A DNA stretch of 15,958 bases, from positions 1-15,958 of the forward strand of contig JBDNDK010000041.1 in assembly GCA_046719185.1 (NCBI GenBank). The letters run 5' to 3'. This document shows positions 13,684-15,958 of this stretch, one piece after another; positions within the stretch are counted from its first letter, which is position 1, and each line of letters begins with the position of its first letter. The position numbers and the translations under genes are program-made. Below the pieces are notes generated by a model. It had not been told where the DNA came from and did no database searches. It saw nothing but the letters and a program-made list of their open reading frames with translations. Origin of the DNA: JBDNDK01 sp046719185 (GTDB lineage Bacteria; Armatimonadota; UBA5829).

Positions 13684-15897
13684 ATGTCAGACATAAATAG
13701 GTTAATTGATAAAATAAAAGAATATGATCAAAATGCAGATATAGAACTCATTACCAAAGCCTATGAATTTGCAAAAGAAGCTCATAAAGATCAAAAAAGA
13801 GTAAGTGGTGAACCTTATATTACTCATCCTGTTGCTACAGCTGAAATTCTTGTTGATCTTGAAATGGACTCAATATCAATTGCTTCTGCTTTGCTTCATG
13901 ATGTAGTAGAAGATCAAGATTATTCTATAGATGATATAAAAACTAATTTTGGTCAAGAAGTAGCAAAGTTAGTTGATGCAGTAACAAAACTGCAAAAAGC
14001 AGATTTTGAAGTTGACATTTCTGAAGAACAGGAATCAGATGTTCCTAAAAAGAAAAAAGTTGAATTCAGAAGAAGTGCTGAAAGCCTGAGAAAAATATTT
14101 CTTGCAATGGCAAAAGACTTCAGAGTTTTGCTGATTAAGCTTGCAGATAGACTTCATAATATGAGAACTCTTGATGGAATGAGTCCGGATAGACAAAAAA
14201 GAATTGCTCAAGAGACTATGCAAATATATGCACCCCTAGCACACAGATTGGGTATATGGAAAATCAAATGGGAATTGGAAGATTTAGCTTTCAAATACTT
14301 AGAACCTGAAGCATATGAAGAAATAGCTGCAAAAGTTACTAAAACCAGAGAAGAAAGAGAAGATGATCTGCAAGAAGCTAAAGAAATGTTGGAAAGAAGC
14401 TTATTAAAAGCTGGCATCAAAGCAGATATTATGTATAGACCCAAGCATCTTTGGAGTATATATCAAAAAATACACAGAGAAGAAGTAGATTTTAATGATA
14501 TATATGATTTGTCTGCACTAAGAGTTATTGTTGATCAGTTGGGAGACTGCTACCATGCTCTTGGTGTTGTTCATGAATTATGGATGCCTATACCGGAAAG
14601 AATATCGGACTATATTGCAAAACCAAAATCCAATATGTATCAATCTCTGCATACAAAAGTTATCGGTCCAAGAGGGGAACCATTAGAAGTTCAAATTAGA
14701 ACTTGGGCTATGCATAGAACTGCAGAATTTGGAATTGCAGCACATTGGCAGTATAAAGAAAGAACAAGAGCTGGTGATGAGTTTGATAGGAAATTATCTT
14801 GGCTAAGACAGCAATTATTTGACTGGCAGACAGATAGTAAAGATGCTGGTGAATTTTTACATAGTGTTATAAATGATCTTTTTACAGATCAAGTGTTTGT
14901 TTTTACTCCTAGGGGTGATGTTATTGACCTTCCTGCTGGATCAACACCGGTTGATTTTGCATATAGAATACATAGTGATGTTGGTAACCATTGTGTTGGT
15001 GCTAAAGTAAATGGAAGAATAGTTCCATTGACATATACATTCCACAATGGTGATATCGTTGAAATAATCACAAGATCCAGCAGCCAACCTAGCCTTGACT
15101 GGGTTTCATTTGTAAAAACATCACAAGCTAAAAATAGAATTAAAAGCTTTTATAGAAAAGAACACTATGCTGAAAGCGTTGCAAAAGGCAGAGAAATACT
15201 TGAAAGAGAACTTCAAAAAAATAATCTTGACCATCATTCATTCCTAAAAAGCGGCGAATTTTTAAATGTTGTAAAAAGCCTGAATATGCAAAATGAAGAA
15301 GATTTATTTGCTGCAATTGGTTTTGGAAATGTGCATGTTGGTAATGTGGTAAATAAACTAAAGCCTGAAGAAAAACCGACTGATGTTTTACAAGTATCAC
15401 ACACTCAAATAAATGAAAAAAAAGGGGTGTCAGTTACTCTTGATGGTGTAAAAAATTTGATGATTAGTAGGGCAAAATGTTGTCAGCCACTGCCCGGTGA
15501 AGAAGTATTAGGATATGTATCAAGAGGAAAAGGTGTTGTATTACACTCTGTAAATTGTCCGAATGTACAAGCATATAAAGAAAAAGAGCCTGAAAGGTTG
15601 GTTCATATTGATTGGCATGAAAAAGTAGATGAAATATTCCCTATAAATTTAAAACTTGTTGCATTAGATAGAGTTGGCTTATTGAATGATGTAACTGCTA
15701 TATTGTCTGAATCTAAAGTTAATATTGCAAGTGCAAAGGTGAAATCACAACCTAACAAGACTACTCAGATGGATCTTACTATTGAATTGAGAGACAGCTC
15801 CACCTTAAATTCAATTATGAAAAAATTAAGTGATGTGCCTGATGTATTATCTATTGAAAGAATATCATACAATAGAACAAGAAGGAGCAGTAGATAG
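13684..15897 (+). CDS. relA: Bifunctional (p)ppGpp synthetase/hydrolase Rel
   Basis: Long RSH protein that makes (p)ppGpp from GTP/GDP and ATP on starved ribosomes and also degrades it. The N-terminal HD hydrolase domain is intact (Tyr-Ile-Thr-His-Pro at 45-49, His72-Asp73 in LLHDVVED, and IKLADRLHNMRTL at 151-163). The synthetase domain has RPKHLWSIYQK (252-262), IYDLSALRVIV (273-283), a KPKSNMYQSLHT substrate loop (313-324) and LEVQIRT (334-340). TGS (about 402-462), a zinc-finger/CC domain (Cys599, Cys600, His621, Cys625) and ACT (about 651-728) follow. With both active sites present it should be bifunctional (Rel/SpoT type), not a synthesis-only RelA. Residues about 105-126 form a charged insert of about 16 residues, with four lysines in a row, compared with B. 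subtilis Rel. ATG 13684 has no strong SD, so expression may depend on recJ translation 16 bases upstream. Confidence 0.96.
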   Translation: MSDINRLIDKIKEYDQNADIELITKAYEFAKEAHKDQKRVSGEPYITHPVATAEILVDLEMDSISIASALLHDVVEDQDYSIDDIKTNFGQEVAKLVDAVTKLQKADFEVDISEEQESDVPKKKKVEFRRSAESLRKIFLAMAKDFRVLLIKLADRLHNMRTLDGMSPDRQKRIAQETMQIYAPLAHRLGIWKIKWELEDLAFKYLEPEAYEEIAAKVTKTREEREDDLQEAKEMLERSLLKAGIKADIMYRPKHLWSIYQKIHREEVDFNDIYDLSALRVIVDQLGDCYHALGVVHELWMPIPERISDYIAKPKSNMYQSLHTKVIGPRGEPLEVQIRTWAMHRTAEFGIAAHWQYKERTRAGDEFDRKLSWLRQQLFDWQTDSKDAGEFLHSVINDLFTDQVFVFTPRGDVIDLPAGSTPVDFAYRIHSDVGNHCVGAKVNGRIVPLTYTFHNGDIVEIITRSSSQPSLDWVSFVKTSQAKNRIKSFYRKEHYAESVAKGREILERELQKNNLDHHSFLKSGEFLNVVKSLNMQNEEDLFAAIGFGNVHVGNVVNKLKPEEKPTDVLQVSHTQINEKKGVSVTLDGVKNLMISRAKCCQPLPGEEVLGYVSRGKGVVLHSVNCPNVQAYKEKEPERLVHIDWHEKVDEIFPINLKLVALDRVGLLNDVTAILSESKVNIASAKVKSQPNKTTQMDLTIELRDSSTLNSIMKKLSDVPDVLSIERISYNRTRRSSR
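15882..15887 (+). promoter_or_regulatory. Ribosome binding site of dtd
   Basis: AAGGAG inside the last codons of rel, 10 bases before TTG 15898. It supports translation of the partial dtd gene from a TTG start directly after the rel stop. Confidence 0.6.
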
Positions 15898-15958
15898 TTG
15901 AAAGCTGTTGTTCAAAGAGTTACAAATGCAAGTGTATCTGTTGATGATATTATTATCT
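15898..15958 (+). CDS. dtd: D-aminoacyl-tRNA deacylase, N-terminal part (cut by window edge)
   Basis: Only the first 20 codons are in the window. They read MKAVVQRVTNASVSVDDIII, which matches the highly conserved DTD N-terminus (M-[KR]-A-V-[VL]-Q-R-V-x-x-A-x-V-x-V). The enzyme removes D-amino acids wrongly attached to tRNA. The start is TTG immediately after the rel TAG stop, with an AAGGAG inside the end of rel. The rel-dtd neighbourhood is common in Bacillota, which supports the call. The catalytic Thr and the rest of the protein lie outside the window, so intactness cannot be judged. Confidence 0.88.
   Translation, partial: MKAVVQRVTNASVSVDDIII

Noticed and set aside
1..15958. CRISPR arrays, IS elements, prophage genes, tRNA or rRNA genes, toxin-antitoxin pairs
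   Set aside because: No regularly spaced repeats, transposase or phage-like proteins, tRNA-like cloverleaf or rRNA-like stretches were seen on either strand.

Overview
The window is an AT-rich stretch of bacterial chromosome using the standard bacterial code. Its genes are tightly packed and have clear Shine-Dalgarno (SD) sites and hairpin terminators. Gene order matches two blocks known from Bacillota. The first is lysA / site-2 protease / trpS / scpA / scpB / DD-carboxypeptidase / rluB. The second is secDF (fused) / recJ / rel / dtd, which in Bacillus subtilis reads secDF-recJ-apt-relA-dtd. The fused SecDF and bifunctional Rel fit a low-GC Bacillota or a neighbouring Terrabacteria phylum. 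The spmA/spmB sporulation genes that sit between the carboxypeptidase and rluB in B. subtilis are absent, as is apt between recJ and rel. I cannot name the species.

Layout: bases 204-8942 are all on the minus strand and form two transcription units. Read in the direction of transcription, the first is lysA - M50 site-2 protease - trpS, closed by a strong terminator at 5885-5923. The second is a DUF123 (GIY-YIG-like) gene - scpA - scpB - D-Ala-D-Ala carboxypeptidase - rluB - TPR-like membrane protein - PH-like membrane protein. Its genes overlap or lie within about 13 bases of each other. From 9208 onward everything is on the plus strand. A perfect sigma-70-type promoter (TTGACA, 17 bp, TATAAT) drives secDF, which ends in a strong terminator at 11856-11909. 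Then come recJ, rel and the first 20 codons of dtd, cut by the window edge. The AT-rich gap 8943-9324 between the divergent lysA and secDF genes holds most of the regulatory signals.

Together the genes cover lysine/cell-wall precursor synthesis (lysA), wall trimming (carboxypeptidase), Sec export (secDF), chromosome condensation (scpAB), repair (recJ), translation (trpS, rluB, dtd) and the stringent response (rel). These are mostly core genes. I see no phage, IS, CRISPR, toxin-antitoxin or defence locus, and no clear new multi-gene system. Less ordinary points are the unexplained terminator-like hairpin just upstream of lysA, the secDF leader with a small overlapping ORF, the 74-base carboxypeptidase/rluB overlap, the DUF123 gene heading the scpAB operon, and two unrecognised membrane proteins at the operon's end. 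Four starts are non-ATG (TTG for scpA, recJ and dtd; GTG for secDF).
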